A stretch of 64,000 nucleotides of DNA, taken from Glaciecola sp034112105. GTDB taxonomy: Bacteria; Pseudomonadota; Gammaproteobacteria; Enterobacterales; Alteromonadaceae. How positions within the stretch are numbered: position 1 is the stretch's first letter; each line of letters begins with the position of its first letter. Location of the stretch: NCBI GenBank assembly GCA_034112105.1, contig JAWUVZ010000086.1, positions 17,942 through 81,941 on the forward strand, given 5' to 3'. Below, one piece after another: positions 52,165 to 62,388 of the stretch. The notes beneath the pieces were generated by a model, which had not been told where the DNA came from, made no database searches, and was given only the letters and a program-made list of their open reading frames with translations. Made by a program: the position numbers and the translations under genes.

Positions 52165-53084
52165 AGCGGAGGTCTGAAATCAGTGGAAACTACCGTATTG
52201 CGGCCCATTGATTTAGCTTCGTACAAACAGCGATCTGCAGTTTCTAACAACGCTCCACTATCAAATTTACTGCCGTCGCTCGGACTTGTCGTCACACCAA
52301 TGCTAATCGTCAATGATTTGTGAACAACAGATTTGACATGAGGGATAGCTAATCCTTCTATTTTTTCACGCACTTTCTCAGCAAGGAGAGCCCCTTCTCT
52401 TTCGCAAGAGTCAGTCAGTAATATAACGAACTCTTCGCCACCGTAACGAGCAACAAAATCTAAAGGACGGGAGGCCCCTTGCTTTAGAGCTTGCGCAACT
52501 TGTTTAAGAACTACATCACCTTGCCCATGGCCATAGTGGTCGTTGTATTGTTTAAAGAAATCAATATCTATTAGCATAAGGGATATGACGCGTTTATTGC
52601 GAAGCGCATACCTGCAGGCAGCAAAATAACGTTTATCAAATAAGCGTCTGTTTGAAATACCAGTTAAACCGTCAAGCCACGCTAACTTTTCTAACGCTGC
52701 TGTCTTTTGTACTAGCTCAATTTGGTTTCGAACACGCACCTTAATGAGCGGCACTAGCAGGGGTTTGCGGAAATAATCAACAGCACCTATCTGTAATCCT
52801 TTGAGTTCGTCTTCTGGTCTACTTTGTGCTGTCACAAAAATAATAGGAATGTGCTTCGTTAGCTCATTGCTTTTTAATGCTCTGCATACATCATAGCCAC
52901 TGATATCGGGCAATATGACGTCGAGTAAAATAAGACACGGGAGCGATTCACAAGCAACTTTAATTGCTTGCTCACCAGTCATTGCCGCAAGAATATGATA
53001 GTCGTCACTTAACGCATTATTTAAAATTTGAAGATTAATACGTTGATCATCCACAACAAGAATAGTTGGATATTTTTCTATCAT
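52155..53084 (-). CDS. Response regulator diguanylate cyclase (REC-GGDEF)
   Basis: 309 residues. The receiver domain (1-120) has VDD near 11-13, the phosphorylated Asp55 in LILLDVILPD, and Lys108 in FRKPLL. The GGDEF domain (130-300) carries GGEEF at 215-219, the active catalytic form, and an inhibitory RxxD (RPLD, 206-209) exactly five residues before it, so product inhibition by c-di-GMP is expected. It resembles PleD/WspR-like proteins. A cognate kinase is not adjacent. The gene is upstream of and in the same direction as the zinc receptor. Confidence 0.93.
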   Translation of the reverse strand: MIEKYPTILVVDDQRINLQILNNALSDDYHILAAMTGEQAIKVACESLPCLILLDVILPDISGYDVCRALKSNELTKHIPIIFVTAQSRPEDELKGLQIGAVDYFRKPLLVPLIKVRVRNQIELVQKTAALEKLAWLDGLTGISNRRLFDKRYFAACRYALRNKRVISLMLIDIDFFKQYNDHYGHGQGDVVLKQVAQALKQGASRPLDFVARYGGEEFVILLTDSCEREGALLAEKVREKIEGLAIPHVKSVVHKSLTISIGVTTSPSDGSKFDSGALLETADRCLYEAKSMGRNTVVSTDFRPPLPK

Positions 53085-54139
53085 TTAAACCTTTTTTCAC
53101 AACATTTATTAGTTAGTCAGCTATTGGCTTATGTGGTATCGCCAGTTAAATATTAACTAGCCTTACGCGGTATAGTATCCGGTTATTAACTTGATATTAC
53201 AATTTTTTCGTAAAACAACGAATGCACAGAACATAGTCATTCATTTTCTTTGCCCTAATAGGCATTAACCTCTCCGATTCAGTATCACAGATTAAGCCTT
53301 GACCATCGTGAGTAATTCATAATGATGCACCACCGGAGAGCGCTTGCGATTTAGCTAATGCGCCATTAATCGATAGTTTACTATTGTAGTTGGGATTGAA
53401 TTAATCATCTAAGTATTTAAGGTATAATCGACTAAATCCTAATTATTTGCTTGTGCACTGGATAACACAAAGAATATTAATATAAAAAGAAATTACTTTG
53501 GATATTTCATGAAGCCATTATCTTCATCACTGTTATTTTTTTAAGTCTTCATTTACGCAACTTTTGTACCAATCGTAACTGTTGCATCATTTGTTCATAT
53601 AACTATTCAGCGAACTGCTAACAAGTTTTAGTAACGTTGATGATGGGCGCATTGCCTGCGGTTATTCTAAAATCAGAATTATTAACGCTACTGTCCATGG
53701 ATATTGCACATGAAAATATCGTTAATTTAAGTAATTGTGCGCCGACATCTTGTCAAGATTTAAGATGCCAAAGGTGTGTGCAAAGCATACGAAAACCCTA
53801 TAAATAATATTACATAATAAAGTTGATTATTTGCAATTTTAAAAATTGTCTACTATTGCATGAAGCTGCATATGGCGACAGGTTTTCAGGAACAGAAGTT
53901 AGCATTGAATTACGAGATACCATGAGTCCAGCTTGACCATTCAAATTAATAAATATGATTTAATGCTGCAACAGATAGTCAGTTTTAATGTGGGAAAACA
54001 TTAACTTCAAGTTTGCAAAAAATAAGCTCACTATAATTACAATGGTCTTTTTTCAGGTAATTTGAACAGATAGCTGACAGTGGCGTCCGGTATAAGTATA
54101 ATGCTCACCCGTTTTATTTTTCACCTTGGATTTTTAATT
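53085..54139. other. Gene-poor kilobase upstream of rapA
   Basis: About 1,055 bases, the longest interval here without a recognised gene. It includes the divergent promoters of the cyclase and rapA. A 55-codon Cys-rich frame occurs at 53640-53807 on the plus strand, and a 22-codon minus-strand frame with a good GGAGAGG site starts at 53265. I see no tRNA, repeat array or insertion sequence. Confidence 0.5.
53640..53807 (+). CDS. Possible 55-residue Cys-rich protein
   Basis: An uninterrupted frame from ATG-ATG to TAA. It has a hydrophobic first part (ALPAVILKSELLTLLSM) and four Cys in the C-terminal half at 33, 38, 43 and 46, the last two as CQRC, suggesting metal binding or disulfides. There is no strong ribosome site and I recognise no family. 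It may be a small gene, a remnant or chance. Confidence 0.3.
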   Translation: MMGALPAVILKSELLTLLSMDIAHENIVNLSNCAPTSCQDLRCQRCVQSIRKPYK

Positions 54140-56965
54140 ATGTATGCAGCACAAGAGTTTACCGTTGGGCAGCGTTGGTTAAGCAATACAGAAGCTGATT
54201 TGGGCTTGGGTGTTGTCGTAGCAACCGACCACCGAACGATAGATATGCTCTTTCCTGCTGTAAAAGAGGACCGCACTTATGCGATTGCTCAGGCACCTAT
54301 TACCCGTTTGATCTTAAGCGAAGGTGAATTAGCTCTCCACAGTGACGGTTGGGACTTAAAAATCACAAGTGTCGTTTTACAAGACGGACTTTATATTTAT
54401 TCGGGAGTACGCACTGATAATGCTGAAAAGGCGTCGATCATTGAAGTCTCGCTGGACCACAACGTCAAACTAAACCAACCTGAAAAACGCTTGTTTAGTG
54501 GCCAGCTTGACTCCCCTAAATGGTTTGATATTCGTCACGAATGCCTGCAAAAACAATATGAACATGCAACGTCTGGCGCCGTTGGTTTAGTTGGTGCTCG
54601 TGTAGAGCTTATACCCCACCAATTACATATCGCCAATGAAGTCGGCGGCCGTTTTGCGCCCCGCGTGCTGCTAGCCGACGAAGTAGGCTTAGGTAAAACG
54701 ATTGAAGCAGGATTGATCTTGCATCAGCAATTGTTAACGGGCAAAGCCAAGCGTGTGCTTATTATTGTGCCCTCGAGCTTAGTGCATCAATGGCTAGTTG
54801 AAATGCTACGCCGCGTTAACCTTCCGTTCTCAGTATTTGATGAAGAGCGTATGGAAGCGATGGCAGAAAGTGGCGACAACCCCTTCGAACAAGAACAATT
54901 AGTGCTTTGTAGCATTGACTTTATTAAACAGGAAAAAGTGTTAGAGAAAGCCACTCGAGCCGCTTGGGATATTATGATTGTTGATGAAGCTCATCATTTA
55001 CAATGGTCGCCAGAGCATGTTTCAGAAGAATACAGTGCAGTTGAACAACTGTGTCAAAATAGTAAAGGCGTTTTACTATTGACGGCAACGCCTGACCAAC
55101 TTGGTCATGAGAGCCACTTTGCACGTTTACGCTTGCTAGATTCAGCACGATTTTATGATTATCAGCAGTTTCTTGAAGAAGAAACTCATTATGGAGAACT
55201 GGCAGAAGCGGTTGCACCTCTTATTGATAATGCACATATGGATCAAGCTCAAATTGATAAGTTAAATGCAGTAGTTAAGAACGAAGAAATAACGGACGCA
55301 ATGTTAGCTAGTGGCGAAAAACGCAATACTCTACTAACTAAACTAATCGATCAACATGGTACTGGCCGCCTGTTATTCAGAAATAGTCGTGCCAGCATAA
55401 AAGGCTTCCCTGAACGGCTTGCCATGCCCGCGCCATTGAAGTTACCAAAAGAATATGCGGTATCGATGTCATTGGAAGAAGATGTTGTGCTCAGTTTGCA
55501 CCCCGAGCGGGCGCCTCTGGTTAACGACAACTGGACAAAATATGACCCACGTGTCGCTTGGTTAGTTGATCTACTAGAAAAAAATAAAGGTGAAAAGGTG
55601 CTCGTCATATGTGCCTATGCATCAACAGCACTGCAATTGGCCGAATACTTACGTCAAAAAACAGCAATTCGGCATACTGTTTTTCATGAAGGTATGAGTA
55701 TTATTGAACGTGACAAAGCAGCCCATTTCTTTGCTACCAAGGAACAAGGTGCGCAGGTATTGTTATGCAGCGAAATTGGCAGTGAAGGCCGAAATTTTCA
55801 GTTCTCACGCCACTTAGTTTTATTCGATTTACCAATGGTGCCTGACCTTTTAGAACAGCGTATTGGTCGTCTTGATCGTATCGGCCAAAAATTCGATATA
55901 AACCTCCATATTCCATACTTTGAAAATACTGCCCAAGAAGTATTATTCGATTGGTATCAGGATGGATTAGGCGCTTTCGAATCCACCTGCCCAGTTGGCA
56001 GCGATGTTTTCAAACAACTGCAATCTGATTTAATGTCAGCGCTTAAAAACCCAGAGGACACTGAGCTAAAACTCGATATTATCGGCCAAACTAAAGCACT
56101 CACAAAAGACCTCAAACAAAAGATTGAGCAAGGTAGAGACAAATTACTCGAATTAAATGCGTCTGGTTTTGGTCGTATTGATGATTTGCTAGACAAAATT
56201 ATTGCCGCTGAAAACCCAGTTGGTTTGCTCAATTTCATGAGCCGATTGTTTGACGCGTTGGGCGTAACGCAAGAGGAAAAAGATGATCACAGTTATATTC
56301 TTCGCCCAACTGAGCAGTTAGTACATCAAATTCCAGGCTTAACAGAAGACGGGTTAGAAGTAACATATCAACGCAATAGTGCGACTAAATTTGAACAATT
56401 ACAGTTCTTAAGTTGGGACAGTGAAATAGTCAGTCATTGTCTCGAATCAGTCATTACCGATGTTTTGGGTAAAAGCAGTATTGCGTTTACAAAAGATCCG
56501 ACGCTACCGACCGGTGCATTTTGGATAGAGACAACGAGTGTTTTGTCCGCAAGCGCAGAAGCCAGTTTGCAATTATATCGATTCTTACCACCGACCCCGG
56601 TTCGTCTTTGTCTTGATGCTAAAAATCAACCTGTAGAAATCGAATTTGAACAATTATTTAAGGTCAAACGCAAAATTGCAATACAACTGCTGCAAGCCCT
56701 TGCAGATCAAATTACCGCCGGTGTTGAGGCAAGCCTGAAATTAGGTCATACCGACCTTGCTGAACAGCAATCAGTTGCACTAAATACAATGCAATCTGAA
56801 CTGAGTGGTGAAATTGCACGTTTACGCTCGCTACAAAAAACCAACCCTTCCATTCGAGATGAAGAAATCAACTTTATCGAAGAACAAATGGCAAAACTTA
56901 CCAACATTATAACGAATGCCGAACCCTATTTAGACAGCTTGCGCGTTGTTGTAAATAACCCATAA
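54140..56965 (+). CDS. rapA: RNA polymerase-associated ATPase RapA (HepA)
   Basis: 941 residues from the ATG at 54140 (MYAAQEFTVGQRW matches the RapA start); the frame is open back to 54080 but that part has no homology. This Swi2/Snf2-type ATPase binds RNA polymerase and helps it recycle. Visible are the N-terminal SH3-like Tudor part, Walker A DEVGLGKTIEAG, DEAHH, LLTATPDQLG, and the C-lobe motifs SEIGSEGRNFQFSRHL and QRIGRLDRIGQ. Length is close to E. coli RapA (968). rluA starts immediately after the stop, an operon conserved in enterics. Confidence 0.97.
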   Translation: MYAAQEFTVGQRWLSNTEADLGLGVVVATDHRTIDMLFPAVKEDRTYAIAQAPITRLILSEGELALHSDGWDLKITSVVLQDGLYIYSGVRTDNAEKASIIEVSLDHNVKLNQPEKRLFSGQLDSPKWFDIRHECLQKQYEHATSGAVGLVGARVELIPHQLHIANEVGGRFAPRVLLADEVGLGKTIEAGLILHQQLLTGKAKRVLIIVPSSLVHQWLVEMLRRVNLPFSVFDEERMEAMAESGDNPFEQEQLVLCSIDFIKQEKVLEKATRAAWDIMIVDEAHHLQWSPEHVSEEYSAVEQLCQNSKGVLLLTATPDQLGHESHFARLRLLDSARFYDYQQFLEEETHYGELAEAVAPLIDNAHMDQAQIDKLNAVVKNEEITDAMLASGEKRNTLLTKLIDQHGTGRLLFRNSRASIKGFPERLAMPAPLKLPKEYAVSMSLEEDVVLSLHPERAPLVNDNWTKYDPRVAWLVDLLEKNKGEKVLVICAYASTALQLAEYLRQKTAIRHTVFHEGMSIIERDKAAHFFATKEQGAQVLLCSEIGSEGRNFQFSRHLVLFDLPMVPDLLEQRIGRLDRIGQKFDINLHIPYFENTAQEVLFDWYQDGLGAFESTCPVGSDVFKQLQSDLMSALKNPEDTELKLDIIGQTKALTKDLKQKIEQGRDKLLELNASGFGRIDDLLDKIIAAENPVGLLNFMSRLFDALGVTQEEKDDHSYILRPTEQLVHQIPGLTEDGLEVTYQRNSATKFEQLQFLSWDSEIVSHCLESVITDVLGKSSIAFTKDPTLPTGAFWIETTSVLSASAEASLQLYRFLPPTPVRLCLDAKNQPVEIEFEQLFKVKRKIAIQLLQALADQITAGVEASLKLGHTDLAEQQSVALNTMQSELSGEIARLRSLQKTNPSIRDEEINFIEEQMAKLTNIITNAEPYLDSLRVVVNNP

Positions 56966-57634
56966 ATGACCCTTCTGCATTATGCTCCGCCGACACATCC
57001 TTATCTAACGATATTATATCGGGATGAGGATATTTTGGTGTTAGATAAACCTGCCGAGCTACTAACCGTGCCCGGCAAATCGATAGAGCTCAGAGATTCA
57101 CTGCAGGTTCGTGTACAACGCGTTTTTCCGACGGCCACTATCGTGCATCGCCTCGATATGGCTACATCCGGCATACTTATGATGGCGTTGAACAAACCAG
57201 CTCACGTGCATTTATCTCGACAGTTCGAAAACCGTGAAACATCCAAAACTTACTTTGCTAGAGTATTTGGCCATGTCAAGGGTGAGTCAGGCATCATTGA
57301 TTTACCACTTATCTGCGACTGGCCAAATAGGCCAAAACAAATGGTCGAGCATGCGCGAGGTAAGCCTTCACTAACACATTGGCAGATTGTACAGCGTGAC
57401 TGTAATTCAACACTAATGGAATTAACCCCAATTACTGGACGATCTCATCAACTGCGGGTTCATATGCTAGCAATAGGCCATCCAATTTTAGGCGATCGTT
57501 TGTACGCCCATGAAGAAGCCATGGCTAGAAATCCCCGTCTTTGCCTGCATGCGCAAATGCACTCATTCTCGCACCCAGAGAGTGGCGAAAAACTGCGATT
57601 CGAATCACCCCATTCATTTCAACAAGAGTTATAG
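56966..57634 (+). CDS. rluA: Dual-specificity pseudouridine synthase RluA
   Basis: 222 residues, making pseudouridine at 23S rRNA U746 and tRNA U32. The catalytic Asp is D64 in HRLDMATSG (61-69), the same number as in E. coli RluA. Other family parts are LVLDKPAELLTVPGK, TYFARVFGHV and LTPITGRSHQLRVHM. Its ATG follows the rapA TAA directly with no spacer, so it depends on rapA transcription and probably translation. Confidence 0.96.
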   Translation: MTLLHYAPPTHPYLTILYRDEDILVLDKPAELLTVPGKSIELRDSLQVRVQRVFPTATIVHRLDMATSGILMMALNKPAHVHLSRQFENRETSKTYFARVFGHVKGESGIIDLPLICDWPNRPKQMVEHARGKPSLTHWQIVQRDCNSTLMELTPITGRSHQLRVHMLAIGHPILGDRLYAHEEAMARNPRLCLHAQMHSFSHPESGEKLRFESPHSFQQEL

Positions 57635-57683
57635 ACAAGTAAAATAAATATTCAGAATATGTAAGCAAAGATAGGCTGAATCA

Positions 57684-57712
57684 ACATTTATTCATAATTT
57701 ATGAGTAAATGT
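57684..57712. other. 29-base near-perfect palindrome downstream of rluA
   Basis: Arms ACATTTATTCATAA and TTATGAGTAAATGT around one base, 13 of 14 pairs matching. It lies 50 bases after rluA and about 220 before the next gene. No T run follows, so it may be an operator or a hairpin. Confidence 0.5.
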
Positions 57713-57933
57713 GCGACATTGCCCCTCCAAAAAATTACTGTTGCTTAGACGATAAAATACCTTTATTGTGTAAAAGTTCGCTAACATATGTTTAACATTG
57801 ATTTAACGTTGACTTGGGTGTTAAGTGAACAAATAAATGGCGATATAGGGTTAATGAAACTATAAAGTTACGCACGGGTAACTTCTAAAAACGTAATCTT
57901 ATGCTCAAATAAAAATAACAATTTCCCCGTAAT

Positions 57934-60381
57934 ATGATGAGAACACACATGACTCAATATTTACCTGCGTATTTTAAAACCAAACCCTTAGCGTTACTTG
58001 TAGCAATATCATTAGGCTTTATGTCTAACAGCGCGTTGGCTCAAGAAGAAGCCGAAGCTGAAGAAGAATTTGAAACAATCGTCATCACCGCGTCAAAACG
58101 TTCAACAGGTTTACAGGAGACCCCAATAGCAGTAACAGTTACTAGTGCAAAAGACATTCTGCAAACGAAAATATTGGATATAGGGGACTTACAAAGTCTA
58201 GTACCAACTTTACGCGTAACTCCATTGCAACGCTCAACCAATACTAACTTTTCTATTCGTGGTTTCGGTAACGGTACTAACAATACAGGTATAGAACCTT
58301 CAGTCGGAGTTTTCATAGACGGTGTCTACCGTTCTAGAGCCGCTGCGCAAATTGGTGATTTACCACGCCTACAACAAATAGAAATTTTAAGCGGTCCGCA
58401 AAGTACATTATTCGGTAAAAATGCATCCGCAGGTGTAATTAACGTTCGAACTGAAGCACCATCATATAATCTTGAAGGTAAAGTTGAAGCTACATTGGGT
58501 AACTATAACCAACGTATCTTAAAAGGTTTTGTGACTAACGCAATTACCGATGAGCTAGCATTTAGTCTGTCAGGTGGTATGAACACACGCGATGGCTACA
58601 CGGAAAGTGTCGTAGGCTTAGGTGATATCAATGACAGAGACCGCTGGAATCTAAGAGGTCAATTCTTATTTGAGCCAACTGACGATGTTACGTTCCGGTT
58701 TATTGCCGACTACAGTGAAATAGAAGAATCTTGCTGTACAGTAGCCGACGTTATTAATGGCCCAACAACTCCAGCAGTTAGAGCTCTTGGTGGTGTGGTA
58801 TTAGATGAATCAGACCCATTTGCATATAAATCCGCACTAAATATCGACCCAACTAATAAAATTGAAGATGGCGGCATTTCATTACAAGTCGACGTGGATT
58901 ACGAAACGTTTGCATTCACCTCGATCACCGCTATGCGCAATAATAAATCAAATTACCTCAGTGATGTTGACTACACTTCTTTGGATATATTAACTGAAGA
59001 AGGTCATACCGATATAGATACCTTCACCCAAGAATTTCGTTTGACGTCAACTGGCGACAACACGTTTGATTGGATGATAGGCGGTTTCTACTTTAATGAA
59101 ACTGTAGATACTGGTGATAATTTATATTATGGAGCTGGAACTCGTAACTTCTTTGACGTGCTCGGTTTTGCTCCGTTATTTCCAGGCGTCGAGCAGATTT
59201 ACGGCTTAGCACCAAATACCTTTTTTGCTGCCGACCAATATATTAATAGTGAATTTTTGCAAGACAACGAATCTTATTCTTTATTCGTTAGCCTTGATTA
59301 CGACCTAACTGACGCACTAACTGCAACCTTAGGTATAAGCTATACGGACGACGAAAAAGAAGTGAGTATCGAATCAGACAATGCTGAAATATTATCATCT
59401 ATTGATTTTACAGCTACGCCTACTGTATTTGGTGTGCCATTGACAGCTACACCTTTTGCTCCGTTCATACCCACTTTACAAAGCGTGCAATTTTTACCAC
59501 CACAACTTGTTTTTCCGAATTCGCTAGAGAGTGGTAAGAGCTCGGACAGTAAAACGACATGGAGCTTACGTTTAGCCTATGAAGTTAACAAGAACGTGAA
59601 TGTCTTTGCAACTGCAGCAACAGGTTTTAAAGGCACTTCGTGGAACTTATCGCGCGACACCCGTCCATTCCCGGAAGATCAAGCCGGGCTTGCAGCTGCA
59701 GGCTTATTGCAAGCAAACCAAAGCTACGGCACGCGCTTTGCCGGTCCTGAAGAATCACAAGTTTACGAACTGGGTGTTAAAACTAGATTTAAAAATGCCG
59801 CCATTAATTTAACTGCGTTCGATCAGACGATTAAAGGATTCCAGTCAAGCACGTTTGTTGGAACAGGCTTCGTATTAGCCAATGCGGGTCAGCAATCGAC
59901 TAAAGGGGTGGAATTTGATTCTACTTTCAATGTCAGTGATAGTATTGACATTACCTTAGCCGGCATGCTGCTCGACCCAATCTATGATTCGTTTATAGGT
60001 GCATCAGGCTTAAATGGTCCAATAGACTTATCTGGAGAAAAACCACTAGGTATATCTGAGCGCACCTTTAATGCTGGCATTACGTATAACTTTGAATTTG
60101 ATAATGGCATGTTCGGTTACATTCGCACAGACTATCAATACGAAAGCGAAGTAGGATTGGTAGCAAACGTACCACCTGAAATAACACGCGCTGTGAGCAC
60201 AATCAATGCGAGTGCAGGTTTAACGATGGAAAATGGCGTGAGCTTCCAAGTTTATGTGCGTAATTTGAATAATGATGAGTATTACTTATCGTCATTCCCA
60301 CCACCAATTCAAAACGGCAGTTTCAACGCTTATCCAAATCAACCTAGATTGTTTGGTGCGTCAGTCTCTTATGAGTTTTAA
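57934..60381 (+). CDS. TonB-dependent receptor, siderophore or nutrient type
   Basis: 815-residue outer-membrane receptor. A signal peptide ends SALA (near residue 36), followed by an acidic stretch and the TonB-box-like FETIVITASKR, then the plug (IRGFGNGTNNTGIEPSVGVFIDGVYRSRAAAQIGDLPRLQQIEILSGPQSTLFGKNASAGVINV) and a beta-barrel ending SYEF. This plug type, with VFIDGVYRS and GKNASAG, is common in marine Alteromonadales and Sphingomonads for diverse organic nutrients; substrate unknown. No Fur-box was recognised. A terminator follows at 60411. Confidence 0.93.
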   Translation: MMRTHMTQYLPAYFKTKPLALLVAISLGFMSNSALAQEEAEAEEEFETIVITASKRSTGLQETPIAVTVTSAKDILQTKILDIGDLQSLVPTLRVTPLQRSTNTNFSIRGFGNGTNNTGIEPSVGVFIDGVYRSRAAAQIGDLPRLQQIEILSGPQSTLFGKNASAGVINVRTEAPSYNLEGKVEATLGNYNQRILKGFVTNAITDELAFSLSGGMNTRDGYTESVVGLGDINDRDRWNLRGQFLFEPTDDVTFRFIADYSEIEESCCTVADVINGPTTPAVRALGGVVLDESDPFAYKSALNIDPTNKIEDGGISLQVDVDYETFAFTSITAMRNNKSNYLSDVDYTSLDILTEEGHTDIDTFTQEFRLTSTGDNTFDWMIGGFYFNETVDTGDNLYYGAGTRNFFDVLGFAPLFPGVEQIYGLAPNTFFAADQYINSEFLQDNESYSLFVSLDYDLTDALTATLGISYTDDEKEVSIESDNAEILSSIDFTATPTVFGVPLTATPFAPFIPTLQSVQFLPPQLVFPNSLESGKSSDSKTTWSLRLAYEVNKNVNVFATAATGFKGTSWNLSRDTRPFPEDQAGLAAAGLLQANQSYGTRFAGPEESQVYELGVKTRFKNAAINLTAFDQTIKGFQSSTFVGTGFVLANAGQQSTKGVEFDSTFNVSDSIDITLAGMLLDPIYDSFIGASGLNGPIDLSGEKPLGISERTFNAGITYNFEFDNGMFGYIRTDYQYESEVGLVANVPPEITRAVSTINASAGLTMENGVSFQVYVRNLNNDEYYLSSFPPPIQNGSFNAYPNQPRLFGASVSYEF

Positions 60382-60410
60382 AATAAGTAGAGCGTAAACC
60401 TCTAAACACT

Positions 60411-60438
60411 AAAAGCAGCTTTTGAGCTGCTTTTTTTT
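60411..60438 (+). terminator. Rho-independent terminator after the second TonB receptor
   Basis: Ten-base arms AAAAGCAGCT (60411-60420) and AGCTGCTTTT (60425-60434) around TTTG, with further T, 29 bases past the stop. Confidence 0.93.
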
Positions 60439-60524
60439 ATTCTTAAAGAAATCAGCTATGCTTCTTAAGCATCCGGTAACCGAAGCCGATAACTTAAATA
60501 TGCAATGCCGACGTGTACGAATTT

Positions 60525-61550
60525 ATGAATATGCAAAAAAAACGAAAACATACACTCTCTTTATCCCTAACTGGCTTTTTATTGCTAACTAGCAATGCGC
60601 TGTTTGACGTTGCTGCACAATCAGCTTCCTTTAGTGAAATAGCCAGCGCGGACATGGTAAATCAATTACACCGCGACGAATTTACACTCATTAATGTAGG
60701 TGATAATAGCCTTCCTATTTTAATTTCATTGTCTGAACAGCCCATTACTAAAGGCATTATGCTAATTATTGGCGACGCGGAAATGCCTTTAGGTCGACAA
60801 GATTCTCTCACTCATATTGCTAACTACTTACCAGCCCTTGGGTGGACCACAGTAGTAATGCCGTCTTTAGGTTTACGCTTTGGTTCAAATATTGAACTTC
60901 CTATTGAAAGTGATGATGACCCAGTAGCTATCGATAAAGATTTGCAACCTGAAGCTTCTGATAGCAATGTGGATACGAATGCCAACAATACGCCCACCGA
61001 TGGCGAGGCGGTGGCGGTTACTCCTTTAGAACGAGAATCAAAAAATTCAAGCCGCGAGAAAGTAACGGAGACAATCCATAGTAACTCAATTGTATCTGCC
61101 ATAAGTGAAGCGGAGCTAATTACTTATTCGCAAGAGTTAGAAGCCTATGTTGCCGCTACACTAACCCACATGCAAACTGTTATGGGGCATCGTATTGTGG
61201 TCTCTCAAGGCATTACAGCTGCAACGATTGCCAAGCTGATTGCTGACGGTACTCCCTTGCTGCAGGAAATAGACACACTGGTCATTAATAACCCATATTG
61301 GCCTATTCGTAAGTTAAACAATAAAATACCAATGCTCATTGCGCATATTCCTATCCCCGTTCTTGACCTCACCAGCCACTGGGATAATAGTTGGAGTAAG
61401 CAAACTGAGCGAACGCGAAGAATAAAAGCAACAACGGAACTGAAGAAAGTCTACCGACAAACCGAAATTATTGGACAACCTTTGGACCAAGCTCAAATGA
61501 AATATATTAGCCGTCAAATAAAGGGGTGGACTACTTATTTAGGTTGGTAA
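60525..61550 (+). CDS. DUF3530 family exported protein
   Basis: 341 residues from the ATG at 60525 (60531 also possible; a GTG at 60513 is open). A signal peptide ends AAQS near residue 32. The body resembles DUF3530, an alpha/beta-hydrolase-like group, with GIMLIIGDAEMPLGRQDSLTHIANYLPALGWTTVVMPSLGL in the first half and a long polar, acidic linker (about 125-185) before the second half. I do not see an intact nucleophile elbow GxSxG (VVSQGITAA is in its place), so catalysis is doubtful. Confidence 0.75.
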   Translation: MNMQKKRKHTLSLSLTGFLLLTSNALFDVAAQSASFSEIASADMVNQLHRDEFTLINVGDNSLPILISLSEQPITKGIMLIIGDAEMPLGRQDSLTHIANYLPALGWTTVVMPSLGLRFGSNIELPIESDDDPVAIDKDLQPEASDSNVDTNANNTPTDGEAVAVTPLERESKNSSREKVTETIHSNSIVSAISEAELITYSQELEAYVAATLTHMQTVMGHRIVVSQGITAATIAKLIADGTPLLQEIDTLVINNPYWPIRKLNNKIPMLIAHIPIPVLDLTSHWDNSWSKQTERTRRIKATTELKKVYRQTEIIGQPLDQAQMKYISRQIKGWTTYLGW

Positions 61551-61692
61551 TAATTTTTTCGATTTTTTAATTGTTTTTATATATTAATATTATTCAGTGG
61601 CTTAGCATTTCTGTTGCGTTGTTTTTGCACCGATTTATTTTCGCTACCTATACTTTATTTATATTTAAATATATTAACGGTGGCAGATTACT

Positions 61693-62016
61693 ATGTTGGT
61701 ACAACATTTTATCGACTGCAAAGCACAGCAGCTTGCTTTTTATATGCGTGCTTACTGGCGGGACGAACTCCCCTATTCTGAGCTCGAATGCTTTTTATGG
61801 GACACGTTTGAGGAATGGTCACAAATAAAAAATCAGCAAATACAAGCTTATAGTCATAAAGAGAGAATATTTTGGCACGTCCTGCATCAAACTCATTATT
61901 GGAAGGAGTCATTGATACGTCACGATGAGTGTATTAAAACTCAATTATCTATGTGTATTTTATTTTTAGAAGGGCAAGGTTTGTGCCCATTAGATGTTGT
62001 CGGTATAAGGCCATAA
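61693..62016 (+). CDS. Hypothetical protein of 107 residues
   Basis: A small soluble protein rich in Trp, His and Tyr (WRDELPYSELECFLWDTFEEW, FWHVLHQTHYW), all-helical by appearance, with a C-terminal GQGLCPLDVVGIRP. GGTGG lies eight bases before the ATG. I have a faint impression that similar proteins occur near thyA in related genera but cannot name a family. It lies alone between DUF3530 and thyA. Confidence 0.6.
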   Translation: MLVQHFIDCKAQQLAFYMRAYWRDELPYSELECFLWDTFEEWSQIKNQQIQAYSHKERIFWHVLHQTHYWKESLIRHDECIKTQLSMCILFLEGQGLCPLDVVGIRP

Positions 62017-62388
62017 ACCAACTAAGATAAACTTTTTCAGATTTCTCATGAGCTTATAAACCTATCGCTTTCGTCTTCCTTAGCTTCGCACAATGCTCTT
62101 TATCGGCAGACTCACAAAAATCACACCTCTCTGTATTCAACAGTAACCTGCGCTATCCCTCTACTAATCGTTGTGTTACGAAATCACCCGCGTTATGGCA
62201 GTGAGTATCATTTACCTTTTTGAAATGATTAATATCGAGCTTAATGGCCCTGTTAAAAAAAACTAACATCGGCTTTGACGAAAAATGTAAAGACAGGTGT
62301 CATTGTCACCGCCAATTAATTATTGGAGGTTTTTATACAGTAATACGCATTTATCGACAGTACCAATACTCATATCTATTAAAAAATA
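62017..62388. other. Intergenic region between the 107-residue protein and thyA
   Basis: 372 bases between the converging small gene and thyA. A 66-codon plus-strand frame (62244-62444) overlaps the thyA end and looks like chance. I see no terminator with a T run; a weak stem ATCATTT/AAATGAT is at about 62206-62228. Confidence 0.5.

Noticed and set aside
61571..61828. 85-codon plus-strand frame before the 107-residue gene
   Set aside because: Overlaps the better supported 61693 gene in another frame, AT-rich hydrophobic start, no homology.
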